Shown one piece after another: positions 45,274 to 53,557 of a stretch of DNA of 64,000 nt. The notes under the pieces were generated by a model that was not told where the DNA came from, did no database searches, and saw nothing but the letters and a program-made list of their open reading frames with translations. How positions within the stretch are numbered: position 1 is the stretch's first letter; each line of letters starts with the position of its first letter. The position numbers were made by a program, and so were the translations under genes. The stretch comes from Cupriavidus metallidurans CH34. GTDB lineage: Bacteria > Pseudomonadota > Gammaproteobacteria > Burkholderiales > Burkholderiaceae. Location: positions 2,480,001-2,544,000 of the forward strand of contig NC_007974.2 of assembly GCF_000196015.1 (NCBI RefSeq), in the 5' to 3' direction.

Positions 45274-45516
45274 ATGAAAGCCCGTATCGCGGCGGCAGCC
45301 GTTGCCGCCATTGCCTCGCTTGCATCTTTCGCCACGGTGACGTCCGCCGCCGGACTCACCCCTACTACGACGGCGATGCCGGAAGGTCACGCACATGCCA
45401 TCGGACCACGTGATCCGTACACCGATGGCGGCAAGGCAAGCAGGTTCGATGTCTATGCAGACACCGCGAATGTCACGGACCGGCGCGACCCGTACACCGA
45501 CGGTGCGCACAGCTAA
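45274..45516 (+). CDS. Small secreted protein with RDPYTDG repeats
   Basis: The 80-residue protein has a signal peptide (about 1-27, ending SAA/G). The mature part is about 53 residues and contains RDPYTDG twice (residues about 47-53 and 72-78), a Tyr/Asp-rich turn that could bind a metal ion. AGGAG stands seven bases before the ATG at 45274; an ATG at 45268 in the same frame is too close to it. The function is unknown. Confidence 0.7.
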   Translation: MKARIAAAAVAAIASLASFATVTSAAGLTPTTTAMPEGHAHAIGPRDPYTDGGKASRFDVYADTANVTDRRDPYTDGAHS

Positions 45517-45566
45517 GCCACGACAGCAATCAGGTGGGCCCTGGCCCACCTGCGCTACCCGCAGCG

Positions 45567-45800
45567 TTATGCGGGCACGGAGATCGCCGCCGCGGGCGAG
45601 GAGGAAGTGGCCAGCACGCGAGCGGACCGCACGCGCTTCTTGTCGAGCACGGCAACAACGATCAGCCCAAGAGACGGGCTCAGGATCAGCGAGAAGAGAA
45701 TCCAGGCAGGGCTGGAGCGTCCCAATGCAGTGGCAAACATGCCGACACCGAGGGAAGCGAGAAACCAGACAGAAATCGCGAGCATGGTGGCAGATCCCAT
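45567..45800 (-). CDS. Small two-helix membrane protein
   Basis: The 77-residue protein has two hydrophobic segments (ISVWFLASLGVGMFATALG and ILFSLILSPSLGLIVVAVL) and a basic stretch KKRVRSARV after the second. There are no recognised domains. ATG codons at 45800 and 45785 are both possible starts. Its end faces the secreted-protein gene across a GC-rich hairpin (45531-45552). Confidence 0.5.
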   Translation of the reverse strand: MGSATMLAISVWFLASLGVGMFATALGRSSPAWILFSLILSPSLGLIVVAVLDKKRVRSARVLATSSSPAAAISVPA

Positions 45801-45870
45801 GAGTCAAAGTGATCGCCGCGCGAACGTGGCGAGCCCTCAGTATGGGAACATCCGCAACCAGTAGCACTTG

Positions 45871-45905
45871 GGGAAAGGCATTAAGGGAAAGGCATTAAGG
45901 GAAAG
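45871..45905. repeat. 14-bp tandem repeat, 2.5 copies
   Basis: GGGAAAGGCATTAA occurs twice in tandem and then seven bases of a third copy. It is non-coding, between the small membrane gene and the Crp/Fnr gene. Slippage could change copy number. Confidence 0.75.
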
Positions 45906-45991
45906 CGCTAGCCGCAAGTGTCCGACACGTGACTCGCGGCACCAGATTGCGCACACTGCGCCGCAATTTCGACGCCGTCAGCCTCTCGCCC

Positions 45992-46687
45992 TTACAACTC
46001 CGACAAGCCGAAGCGTCGCAATCCCTCGAGATCGGTCACCCTGATGGTCTGGTAGGCGAGGCTGACCATGCCGCCAGCCTCCAGCCGGCGCAACGCCTGA
46101 TTCACACGCTGGCGCGACAGACCGGTCAGCAGGCCAATCTCTTCCTGTGAGAGTTCCAGCACTTCCGTGGTTTTCGGGTACAGCGCCGGATGGAACAATT
46201 GCGCGACGGCCTGTGCGACGCGCGCATCGGCGCCAAGCAGCCGATCGTTCTGCACCGTGGCAATGAACTGGCCCATGCGCTCGTTGAGCTGCCGCACCAC
46301 GAAACCCGCGAACGGCAGGCTGTCCGACAGCAGCATGTTGAAAACCGCCTCCGGCACCAGCAGCACGCGCGAGTCGCGGATCGCGATCACGTCGTAGCGG
46401 CGATCCTCGCGCTTGATCACGCTGCCTTCGCCGCACCAGCCTCCGGCGGGCACGCCGGAAAACGTGCAACCGCGCCCGTCCGGCGTATAGACCGCGAGCT
46501 TGATCAGCCCCGTATCCACCCCGATCCAGTAGCGCGAGAACTCGCCGCGCCGGGCGATATAGCCGCCTGCGGGGTATTCGCGGACAACGGTTTCGGACGC
46601 CGCCAGCGCCTGATGCGCCGGGGACAGCGCACAAAACCAGTCATGCTGGGCCAGCAGGGCGTTAACCTGATCAAGGGACGAAGACAT
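45992..46687 (-). CDS. Crp/Fnr-family regulator
   Basis: The 231-residue protein has a cyclic-nucleotide-binding-like beta roll (EYPAGGYIARRGEFSRYWIG, GRGCTFSGVPAGGWCGEGSV) and a C-terminal helix-turn-helix (LSQEEIGLLTGLSRQRVNQALRRLEAGGMV). The Cys set of oxygen-sensing FNR is absent. It is divergent from an acyl-CoA synthetase gene, a pairing common in beta-proteobacteria, so it may control that gene. The ATG at 46687 is chosen for the usual length. Confidence 0.88.
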   Translation of the reverse strand: MSSSLDQVNALLAQHDWFCALSPAHQALAASETVVREYPAGGYIARRGEFSRYWIGVDTGLIKLAVYTPDGRGCTFSGVPAGGWCGEGSVIKREDRRYDVIAIRDSRVLLVPEAVFNMLLSDSLPFAGFVVRQLNERMGQFIATVQNDRLLGADARVAQAVAQLFHPALYPKTTEVLELSQEEIGLLTGLSRQRVNQALRRLEAGGMVSLAYQTIRVTDLEGLRRFGLSEL

Positions 46688-46842
46688 TTGATAAGAATCA
46701 ATTTTCTGGGCATTCACAATGCTGCAACGCATCGAAAACGCCAGATCTGTCATCCGGACGACAGAGTCCGCCGGAGGCGAGATGATAGCTTGCGCCGGAT
46801 TTCATTCGACGAATCCCCAAGGATCACCATAGGAGACACGCC

Positions 46843-48477
46843 ATGCCGACCGACTACGACACCGGACTGGCCCGCAACCCCGCCAACTACGTTCCGATCA
46901 CCCCGCTCGACTTCATCGCCCGCGCGGCCGAGGTCTACGGCGATCGCCTGGCCATCGTGCATGGCACGGTGCGCCAGAACTGGCGCGACACCTACGCGCG
47001 CTGCCGGCGCCTGGCCAGCGCGCTGACCCGCGCGGGCGTGGGCAAGGGCGATACCGTGGCGGCGCTGCTGCCCAACACCCCGGCGATGGTCGAGGCGCAC
47101 TTCGGCGTGCCGATGGCCGGTGCGGTGCTGAATGCACTCAACATCCGCCTGGACGCCGCCAACCTGGTCTTCATGCTGCGCCACGGCGAAGCCAAGGTGC
47201 TGCTGGCGGACACCGAGTTCGCCGATGCCGCCCGTCAGATGGCGCGCGAGGTGCGTGGACTCAAGGTGATCGCGGTGGAAGACGTGCTCGGGCCCGACGC
47301 CGAGCGGTTCGGTGACACCGATTACGAGTCCTTCCTGGCCAGCGGCGATCCGGAATTCGACTGGAAGATGCCCGGCGACGAGTGGGACGCCATTGCCCTG
47401 AACTACACGTCGGGCACTACCGGCGACCCGAAGGGCGTGGTCTATCACCATCGCGGCGCGGCCATGAACGCCATCTCCAACATCCTGGAGTGGGACATGG
47501 CCAAGCATCCGGTCTACCTGTGGACGCTGCCGATGTTCCACTGCAACGGCTGGTGCTTCCCGTGGACAGTCGCGGCCCGCGCCGGCGTGAACGTCTGCCT
47601 GCGCAAGTTCGAGCCGAAGCTCGTCTTCGACCTGATGCGCGACGAAGGTGTGACGCACTACTGCGCCGCGCCGATCGTCCACACCGCGCTGGTCAACGCG
47701 CCGCCGTCGTGGCGCGAAGGGCTGCGCGGGCCGGTGCGCGGCATGGTGGCGGGCGCCCCGCCCCCGGCGGCGGTGCTGGCGCAGATGGAAGCGATGGGTT
47801 TCGACCTGTCGCATGTCTACGGCCTGACCGAGGTCTACGGCCCGGCCGCGGTCTGCGCGGAGCAGGACGCCTGGCACACGGTGTCGCAGGAAGAACGCGC
47901 GGTGCTGAAGGCGCGCCAGGGCGTGCGCTATCACCTGCAGTCCGGCGTCACGGTGCTGGACCCGGATACGATGCAGCCCGTACCGCGCGACGGCGAGACC
48001 ATCGGCGAAATCATGTTCCGCGGCAACATCTGCATGAAGGGTTACCTCAAGAACGACAAGGCCACGCGCGAGGCGTTCGCGGGCGGCTGGTTCCATACGG
48101 GCGACCTTGGCGTGTGCATGCCTGACGGCTACATCAAGATCAAGGACCGCAGCAAGGACATCATCATCTCCGGCGGGGAGAACATTTCCAGCGTCGAGGT
48201 GGAAGACGCGCTCTACCGCCACCCCGCGGTGCTGGCCGCCGCCGTGGTGGCGCAGCCGGATGCCAAGTGGGGCGAGACGCCGTGCGCGTTCGTCGAACTG
48301 AAGGATGGCGCAAGCGTCACGGCCGAAGAACTGATTGCACATTGCCGCACGCTGCTGGCCGGCTTCAAGGTGCCGAAGGCGGTCTACTTCGGGCCGCTGC
48401 CCAAGACCTCTACCGGCAAGATCCAGAAGTTCGAACTGCGCAAGAAGATGCAGTCGAACGCTGCCATCGACGTCTGA
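46843..48477 (+). CDS. AMP-forming acyl-CoA ligase (FadD3/DmdB-like)
   Basis: The 544-residue enzyme has YTSGTTGDPKGVVYHH, GLTEVYGPA, GWFHTGDLGVCMPDGYIKIKDR and the late LPKTSTGKIQKFELRKK catalytic Lys region. The long MFHCNGWCFPWTVAARAG segment is typical of the methylmercaptopropionate/short-to-medium-chain acid ligase group. The likely reaction is ATP-dependent activation of a short or medium-chain acid to its CoA ester. A perfect bidirectional terminator follows. Confidence 0.92.
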   Translation: MPTDYDTGLARNPANYVPITPLDFIARAAEVYGDRLAIVHGTVRQNWRDTYARCRRLASALTRAGVGKGDTVAALLPNTPAMVEAHFGVPMAGAVLNALNIRLDAANLVFMLRHGEAKVLLADTEFADAARQMAREVRGLKVIAVEDVLGPDAERFGDTDYESFLASGDPEFDWKMPGDEWDAIALNYTSGTTGDPKGVVYHHRGAAMNAISNILEWDMAKHPVYLWTLPMFHCNGWCFPWTVAARAGVNVCLRKFEPKLVFDLMRDEGVTHYCAAPIVHTALVNAPPSWREGLRGPVRGMVAGAPPPAAVLAQMEAMGFDLSHVYGLTEVYGPAAVCAEQDAWHTVSQEERAVLKARQGVRYHLQSGVTVLDPDTMQPVPRDGETIGEIMFRGNICMKGYLKNDKATREAFAGGWFHTGDLGVCMPDGYIKIKDRSKDIIISGGENISSVEVEDALYRHPAVLAAAVVAQPDAKWGETPCAFVELKDGASVTAEELIAHCRTLLAGFKVPKAVYFGPLPKTSTGKIQKFELRKKMQSNAAIDV

Positions 48478-48505
48478 TCGACCGATCGACCAATCGACCA
48501 ATCGC
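48476..48505. repeat. 8-bp tandem repeat at the gene end
   Basis: GATCGACC is repeated twice, then AATCGACC, then a partial AATCGC. It starts within the stop codon of the acyl-CoA ligase gene. Confidence 0.75.
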
Positions 48506-48512
48506 TTGATGG

Positions 48513-48550
48513 AAAAAACGCGCGGCGGGTCGCCCCGCCGCGCGTTTTTT
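48513..48550. terminator. Bidirectional rho-independent terminator
   Basis: Seventeen-base perfect arms (A6 followed by CGCGCGGCGGG, and its inverse) enclose a four-base loop, with A6 on one side and T6 on the other. It ends the acyl-CoA ligase transcript and, on the minus strand, the alpha/beta hydrolase transcript. Confidence 0.95.
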
Positions 48551-48564
48551 ATCGACATTCCCGC

Positions 48565-50148
48565 TCAAAACTGTCCGAAGAACGCTCGCGCGGCGACCAT
48601 GCAGAACGGTGCCACCAGCGTGCCGTGATACGCCTGGATGACCGCCGACGCGCCGCCATCCTGCGCACCCGCCGCCACCGCCTGTGCGGCAACATTCATC
48701 TTCGCCAACGAGAAGCCTTGTTTGAGCGCCGCATAGGGGTCGCTTGGGCCGGCGATGGGCGCATCCACATCCAGCACGCTGGTCAGGCCCGCCGGCACCT
48801 TCGCGCTGCTCCAGTACGCCTGCTGCACCGTGGCGTTGAAGAAGAACACGGTGGGGTCGTCATGCCCGCCGCATAGCTGGACCGGCGCGCGTGGCTGCCA
48901 GTTGCGTAGATCGTTGATCTTGAAGTCCACGCGCAGCGGTTGCACGGGCCGCGTTGCCGGCGCCATCGACACGGTCGAACTCGGGAACGCGCCGTCCGGA
49001 TTGACCAGCGCATCTTCAAGCATGGCCAGCCGGTAGTCGTTGCGCACGAGGTCAGCGTTGCCGAAACCGAGCGCGAACACCGGCGTCAGGTCTGGCGATG
49101 CCAGCGGCGGCGCCTTCGGCGGCGTCAGCGATGCGAACTGCGAGGCCGGCGGCGTACTGTTGAAGAGCTGAGTAGGCGGCAACTTGCCCTGCGTGAAGAT
49201 CTTGTCGAGCGAATTCATGCTCGGCAGCAGGCTGGCGATGCCTGGCGCATAGGCCGACTCGTAGAAGTCGGACGGCTTGCGGTAGAGATTCTGGTAGGAC
49301 CGCTGGTAGCTCGTGGTGACGAGCACGGCGAACACCGTGGAACCGATACCCACCTGTCCGGCCACCAGTGCGTCGCCCATTGCCGCCAGTGCATACGGCC
49401 CCGACCCCGGCGCCGACGCGGTCACCGGAATCCCGGCAGCCTGCAGCAGCCGGTGCGTGGCCATCGCCACGTAGCCACCCTGCGAATATCCGGTGACGAA
49501 GAGCTTGCCGCTCTCCTGCACGTTGCGCCCGCCACCCGGCGCCCGCATGACGACACGCGCGGCGGCAAGCGCGCCCACCATGTCGGCCGATTGCTGCGCC
49601 CCATTCAGGTACGGGTGATAGTCGAGATCCGAGCCCGCATAGCCGGCATAGTTGCTGGCCACGACGATATAGCCCTGCGCCGCGTACATCGCAGCCACGC
49701 TGATGCCCTCCGACGCGCCGTCGCCGTTACGCGGGTCGGTCTGCGTGATATCGGCGAGGTTGTACTTCTTGTATGTCGTGGTGCCGTGTGCGTACAGCAG
49801 CGTCGGGCGCGGACCACTGCAGGCCGCGCCACCGGGAATCATCAGCGCGGCGCTGGCGTTCGCCGGTTCCCCGGCGCCGCCCACCGTGCGGTAGCGCAGC
49901 GTCACGATCTCGATGTCGCACCGTGGCACGCCCGCAACCTGCATGAGCTGGCGTCCATCGTCAGTGGATCCGAGCAGTGCCGCCAGTTGGGCCGCGCTCA
50001 GGCGCAAGGTGGTCTGCTGGTTCAGCAGACCACCTCCGCCAAAGCCGCAACCGGCCCCATTGCATGCCGTGGTGCTCTGAGCGCTGGCGCCCAGCGTGGT
50101 GCAGGCCGCCAGCGAGGCAAGGCCCACCTTGAACAGGATTTCCCGCAT
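48565..50148 (-). CDS. Secreted alpha/beta hydrolase (lipase-like)
   Basis: The 527-residue protein has a signal peptide (about 1-23) and an alpha/beta hydrolase fold. Ser222 lies in the nucleophile elbow TGYSQGGYVAM; an Asp in CGGHDDPTV and a His in QAYHGTLVAPF complete a likely triad. The LYAHGTTTYKK segment gives the oxyanion hole. It resembles secretory lipases/esterases of fungal LIP type and their bacterial relatives. GGAGGAGGT stands five bases before the ATG. The substrate is unknown; a short-chain ester or polyester is possible. Confidence 0.85.
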   Translation of the reverse strand: MREILFKVGLASLAACTTLGASAQSTTACNGAGCGFGGGGLLNQQTTLRLSAAQLAALLGSTDDGRQLMQVAGVPRCDIEIVTLRYRTVGGAGEPANASAALMIPGGAACSGPRPTLLYAHGTTTYKKYNLADITQTDPRNGDGASEGISVAAMYAAQGYIVVASNYAGYAGSDLDYHPYLNGAQQSADMVGALAAARVVMRAPGGGRNVQESGKLFVTGYSQGGYVAMATHRLLQAAGIPVTASAPGSGPYALAAMGDALVAGQVGIGSTVFAVLVTTSYQRSYQNLYRKPSDFYESAYAPGIASLLPSMNSLDKIFTQGKLPPTQLFNSTPPASQFASLTPPKAPPLASPDLTPVFALGFGNADLVRNDYRLAMLEDALVNPDGAFPSSTVSMAPATRPVQPLRVDFKINDLRNWQPRAPVQLCGGHDDPTVFFFNATVQQAYWSSAKVPAGLTSVLDVDAPIAGPSDPYAALKQGFSLAKMNVAAQAVAAGAQDGGASAVIQAYHGTLVAPFCMVAARAFFGQF

Positions 50149-50317
50149 TTACGACCTCCTCCGCTCTTGTTTTACCCGGCATGGCTCGTACCGGGCGCTG
50201 CTTGTAATGTGCGGAGTGTAGGTAAACGGCGTCGTTCGCCCAATCGAAATCGCGTGTATCAGGCTTGATTCTGTCCTGACAAATTCTGCGATGCGGGCGA
50301 ATCGGACGCCAGCGGCT

Positions 50318-51241
50318 TCAGCCTCCGCGCGCGCGGCGCGCTTCGTAGGCTTTCAGGCTGGTCAGCGCCATCTCCAGCGTGGGCGCTGCGGTCTGGCCAC
50401 GGCGGGCCAGCATGTCACCCACGATCTGGTCCGATTCGATCGCCCCGCCGCGCTCTAGGTCGCGCAGCATCGAGGCCGTCAGCGGCGATCCTTCGGCAAA
50501 CAGCGTGGTCTTCGCCTGCTCCAGTACGGGGCCCCGGGCCGGATAGCCATTGGCGGCCGCAACGCCGGCGCATTCGCCAAGCAACGCCGCGATGGTCTCG
50601 CGCCCGCGTGGCGCGGCGAGAATATCGCCGATGGTCGCTCGCATCAGGCAGGTAGCCGATGCCAGCGTGGCAAGGAACAGCCATTTCTCCCACATGTCCT
50701 GCAGCATGGCGTCGCTGCGTTGGACGTCGAAGCCGGCATCGCTGAAAGCGGCGGCCAAGGCCAGCGCGCGCTCACTGCTGCCCGAAGGGCGCTCGCCAAA
50801 CGACAGAACGTGGAAGCTCGACAGATGAAGAATGGTGCCCTGGTCATCGAGCGTGCTGGAGATCAGGCAGCGGCCCCCCATGACACGCCCGGCGCCGAAA
50901 CGCGCATCGAGGCGATCCAGATGCTGCATGCCGTTGAGCAACGGGATGATGACCGTGTTCGGCCCCATGGCGGGCGCGAAGCCATCCATGGCGCTTTCGA
51001 GGTCGTACGCCTTGCAGCTCAGCAACACCACGTCATAAGGCTGCGTGATCTGCTCGGACAACACCACAGGGGGATTCGGGAAATGCAGGTCGCCGTGCGG
51101 GCTCTTAACTCGCAGGCCGTGTTCGGCCAGTTGCGCGGCGCGGCGGGGGCGCACCAGGAACGTCACATCACGCCCGGCCTGCAGCAGCCGCGCGCCAAAG
51201 TAGCCACCCGTGGCTCCCACTCCGACAACCAGAATTCGCAT
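50318..51241 (-). CDS. panE: 2-dehydropantoate 2-reductase-like protein
   Basis: The 307-residue oxidoreductase has the N-terminal Rossmann motif VVGVGATGGYFGARL, the VLLSCKAYDLESAM segment with the catalytic Lys, LLNGMQHLDRL and a C-terminal ketopantoate reductase domain (KWLFLATLASATCLMRATIG). It should reduce ketopantoate to pantoate with NADPH, or a similar 2-keto acid. Paralogs of PanE are common in this family, so the exact substrate is not fixed by the sequence. The ATG at 51241 directly precedes the Rossmann fold. Confidence 0.85.
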   Translation of the reverse strand: MRILVVGVGATGGYFGARLLQAGRDVTFLVRPRRAAQLAEHGLRVKSPHGDLHFPNPPVVLSEQITQPYDVVLLSCKAYDLESAMDGFAPAMGPNTVIIPLLNGMQHLDRLDARFGAGRVMGGRCLISSTLDDQGTILHLSSFHVLSFGERPSGSSERALALAAAFSDAGFDVQRSDAMLQDMWEKWLFLATLASATCLMRATIGDILAAPRGRETIAALLGECAGVAAANGYPARGPVLEQAKTTLFAEGSPLTASMLRDLERGGAIESDQIVGDMLARRGQTAAPTLEMALTSLKAYEARRARGG

Positions 51242-51405
51242 CCTCCACTCCCAGATCTGGCCCGGCAACGAGCCGGGCAATGCGCCATTGTAGTGATGGC
51301 CTGGAAAGTCTGCTGGAAGCGAAATGCCGGTCGCCGAATGGCCCGGAATCCGGGTCTCGTGGCGTTGCGCGCGGATCAGCCGCACGCAGCGCCACGAGCA
51401 TCAGG

Positions 51406-51519
51406 TCATGTCAGTAGATTGAACACCAGCCCGAGTGCAATGGCGCCGCCCAGTGTCTCCACGGCAGCCAGCGCGATCAGGTTTCTCAGAATGAAGGCAT
51501 CGTCCTGCTTGGTCACCAT
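51406..51519 (-). CDS. 37-residue membrane peptide
   Basis: A short frame with GGAG eight bases before its ATG encodes a 37-residue peptide whose residues 13-36 (LIALAAVETLGGAIALGLVF) form one membrane helix, after a charged head (MVTKQDDAF). It fits the pattern of small inner-membrane regulatory or toxic peptides, but composition alone cannot prove it is expressed. It lies upstream of panE on the same strand. Confidence 0.45.
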   Translation of the reverse strand: MVTKQDDAFILRNLIALAAVETLGGAIALGLVFNLLT

Positions 51520-51714
51520 GGTGTTGTCTCCAGAAAGGTTTCCAAACCCCGGGAGACGCCGCGCGCCCCCCGGCCACACTGCACAACCTGGGTTCAGTAG
51601 ACTGCAACGCCGCCAAGCGGAAAAGTCGGCACAAACCCTCATGGGGTGATTGCTGATGGCATACAGGTCACGCGCCTGCCGCGGCTCCGGAGGAAAGGGT
51701 GATGCTCGCGCCGG

Positions 51715-51742
51715 TTTACTTCGCACGCGAATCAACTATACT
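51715..51742 (+). promoter_or_regulatory. Promoter of the enoyl-CoA hydratase gene
   Basis: TTTACT (51715-51720) and TATACT (51737-51742) fit the sigma-70 consensus with a 16-base spacer. The first MarR-type palindrome fills the spacer. Confidence 0.55.
51720..51731. promoter_or_regulatory. MarR operator candidate 1
   Basis: TTCGCACGCGAA has five-base perfect arms. It lies within the promoter spacer, so bound protein would block RNA polymerase. The same motif occurs at 51753 and 53092. Confidence 0.7.
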
Positions 51743-51752
51743 TTGCATCTAC

Positions 51753-51764
51753 TTCGCATACGAA
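51753..51764. promoter_or_regulatory. MarR operator candidate 2
   Basis: TTCGCATACGAA has TTCG/CGAA arms and lies 33 bases (about three helical turns) after operator 1, just after the expected transcription start. Confidence 0.65.
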
Positions 51765-51807
51765 CATCTTCATTGCCCCTACCCCTTCCATTGCAGGAGA
51801 CAAAGCC

Positions 51808-52584
51808 GTGATTCCGGAAATCCAAGCAGGACTTGAACGTGGCGTGCTGACCCTCACGATTTCGCGAGCGGACAAGAAGAACGCGCTGACCAACGACATG
51901 TACGGCGCCCTGGCGGACGCCATCGAGAATGCATCGACCGACGCATCGGTCCGGGTCGTGCTGATTCAGGCTGACGGTGATTCCTTCACGGCCGGCAACG
52001 ACATCGGGGAGTTCGCGGCCCAGGCCACCGGGAACGCACCCAAGGAGCGCCATGTCGTGCGATTCCTGCATAGCCTGGCGAATGCCACAGTGCCGATCGT
52101 CGCGGCAGTCCAGGGCAAGGCCGTCGGCGTCGGCACGACCATGCTGCTGCATTGTGACTATGTGGTTCTGGCCGACGATGCGCAGTTGATCACGCCGTTC
52201 GTGAACCTCGCGCTTGTGCCCGAGGCAGCGTCGAGCTACCTGCTGCCGTTGCGCATCGGCCACGCGCGCGCGTTTGAAATGTTCTCGCTGGGCGATCCGT
52301 TGCCGGCGGACACCGCCGTGGCATGGGGCATCGCGAACCGGACGGTTCCGGGCGACCAGCTGCGCGCGGAAGGCCGACGCATCGCGGAAAAGATCGCCAC
52401 CAAGCCGTCCGGCTCTCTGACGGCAATGAAGCGTCTGATGCGGGAGGCCGAGAAACTGGTCGCGCAGATGGACGCCGAGAGTTCGACGTTCGTGGAGCGG
52501 CTGCGCAGCGCGGAAGCGAAGGAAGCCTTCGCGGCGTTTGTCCAGAAGCGCCAGCCGGACTTCAGCAGGATCGCCAAGCAGTGA
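51808..52584 (+). CDS. Enoyl-CoA hydratase/isomerase-family protein
   Basis: The 258-residue crotonase-fold protein has the oxyanion-hole segments FTAGNDIGEFAAQ and GKAVGVGTTMLLHCDYVVLADDAQLITPF, and the later ALVPEAASSYLLPLRIGHARAFEM. It adds water to, or isomerises, an enoyl-CoA. The GTG start at 51808 has AGGAGA at eight bases. It appears to be controlled by the convergent MarR gene through shared palindromes, which suggests an inducible catabolic role, for example for an aromatic or fatty acid. Confidence 0.9.
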   Translation: MIPEIQAGLERGVLTLTISRADKKNALTNDMYGALADAIENASTDASVRVVLIQADGDSFTAGNDIGEFAAQATGNAPKERHVVRFLHSLANATVPIVAAVQGKAVGVGTTMLLHCDYVVLADDAQLITPFVNLALVPEAASSYLLPLRIGHARAFEMFSLGDPLPADTAVAWGIANRTVPGDQLRAEGRRIAEKIATKPSGSLTAMKRLMREAEKLVAQMDAESSTFVERLRSAEAKEAFAAFVQKRQPDFSRIAKQ

Positions 52585-52641
52585 TGGGTCAGAAGGCGTC
52601 GTCCGCGTCGTCTGCTTCGGCGCCTTCGTTCATCCCCTGCA

Positions 52642-53130
52642 TCACTCGTCGTCGCTGGCCGGGAACTTGTCCTGCAGGCTCGTCAGCCAGCGCGCCACCA
52701 CATCGATCTCGGCGGCCGTGAACCCCTCGGTCAATCGGGCATTCAGTTCGGTGAGATTCGACCGGGAGCGCTTGAGCGCGGTGCGTCCGGCATCGGTCAG
52801 CCAGATGCGGAAGGCCCGGCGATCGTGCTCGTCCAGGCCGCGTTCGACCAGCCCCGCCCGCTCCATGCGATCCACCAGCCCGCTCACGCCCGGCGCGCCA
52901 AGGTCGAGCGCCGCGCCTGCCTCGCTCATCAACGCGCCATCGTTCTTGCCGAGGAAGAACAGCATTCCGGCCTGCGATGCGGTGACGCCACCGGCGGCGG
53001 TGCGCGCCTGTGTCCATCGATGCAGCCGACGCTGACCGACATTCAGGAGGTAGACAAGTCGAGGATTCAAGACGGCACCCGGGTGATTTAGTTCGCGCGC
53101 GAATTTTTTAAATGTTATCACGCACGTCAC
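52642..53130 (-). CDS. MarR-family regulator
   Basis: The protein has up to 162 residues, with the MarR winged helix (EAGAALDLGAPGVSGLVDRMERAGLVERG, followed by DEHDRRAFRIWLTDAGRTAL with the DxR wing motif). The start is uncertain: the GTG at 53130 has no ribosome-binding site and the candidate operator 53092-53103 would lie inside the coding part, so the real start may be an internal codon such as the TTG at 53070. It probably represses the enoyl-CoA hydratase gene and itself and is released by a phenolic or acyl-CoA ligand, as is known for the family. Confidence 0.9.
   Translation of the reverse strand: MTCVITFKKFARELNHPGAVLNPRLVYLLNVGQRRLHRWTQARTAAGGVTASQAGMLFFLGKNDGALMSEAGAALDLGAPGVSGLVDRMERAGLVERGLDEHDRRAFRIWLTDAGRTALKRSRSNLTELNARLTEGFTAAEIDVVARWLTSLQDKFPASDDE
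53092..53103. promoter_or_regulatory. MarR operator candidate 3 (autoregulation)
   Basis: TTCGCGCGCGAA is a perfect 12-base palindrome near the MarR gene start. It matches operators 1 and 2 near the enoyl-CoA hydratase promoter. Confidence 0.65.
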
Positions 53131-53227
53131 ACGGGACTTTCGACAACCGGGGGGACCGGTCTGGAGATACGCTCAGACGCGCACAAGGCGGCGCCGGTGG
53201 CGACCGCCCTGGCGGATGCGGCTCGGA

Positions 53228-53557
53228 TCAGTTCAGGTTGCCCGGGTCCTGAGCGCGGCGCTGCTTCGCCTTGGCGGCGTAGTACGCGCCAACCTGCTTC
53301 TGCGTGACGTAGCCCTTCTTCTTGGCATCGATCTTGTCGAAGTCCTTCGCCACGTGCGGCATTCCTGCCTCGGCTTCCTCGCGCGTCAGCTTGCCATCGT
53401 GGTTGGCATCCGCCTCGTTGAACTTCTCCGTGAACTTCGCCTTGGCTTCCTGCGCGTTCGCGGGTGGTTGCGGCTGCGGTTGTGTCTGTGCGCCAGCGGT
53501 GGCGGACAGCAACAACAACGCGAACACTGCGCCGGCAGCGGCGAAACGATGGCTCAT
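53228..53557 (-). CDS. Periplasmic EF-hand protein
   Basis: The 109-residue protein has a signal peptide (residues 1-23), a Pro/Gln-rich linker, one complete EF-hand calcium loop (DANHDGKLTREE) and a second degenerate one (DKIDAKKKGYVTQKQ). It ends in a basic helix. Small EF-hand proteins of this type are common in beta-proteobacteria and probably bind calcium or other divalent ions in the periplasm. GAGGAG stands seven bases before the ATG. Confidence 0.88.
   Translation of the reverse strand: MSHRFAAAGAVFALLLLSATAGAQTQPQPQPPANAQEAKAKFTEKFNEADANHDGKLTREEAEAGMPHVAKDFDKIDAKKKGYVTQKQVGAYYAAKAKQRRAQDPGNLN

Noticed and set aside
45531..45552. Hairpin CAGGTGGGCC/GGCCCACCTG as a terminator
   Set aside because: The stem is perfect but no T run follows on either strand, so it is not a standard terminator. 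It may still be structural.
46750..48558. 602-codon open frame antisense to the acyl-CoA ligase gene
   Set aside because: It mirrors the codon bias of a GC-rich gene, has no domain resemblance and is rich in His, Arg and Gly. The plus-strand gene has all enzyme motifs.
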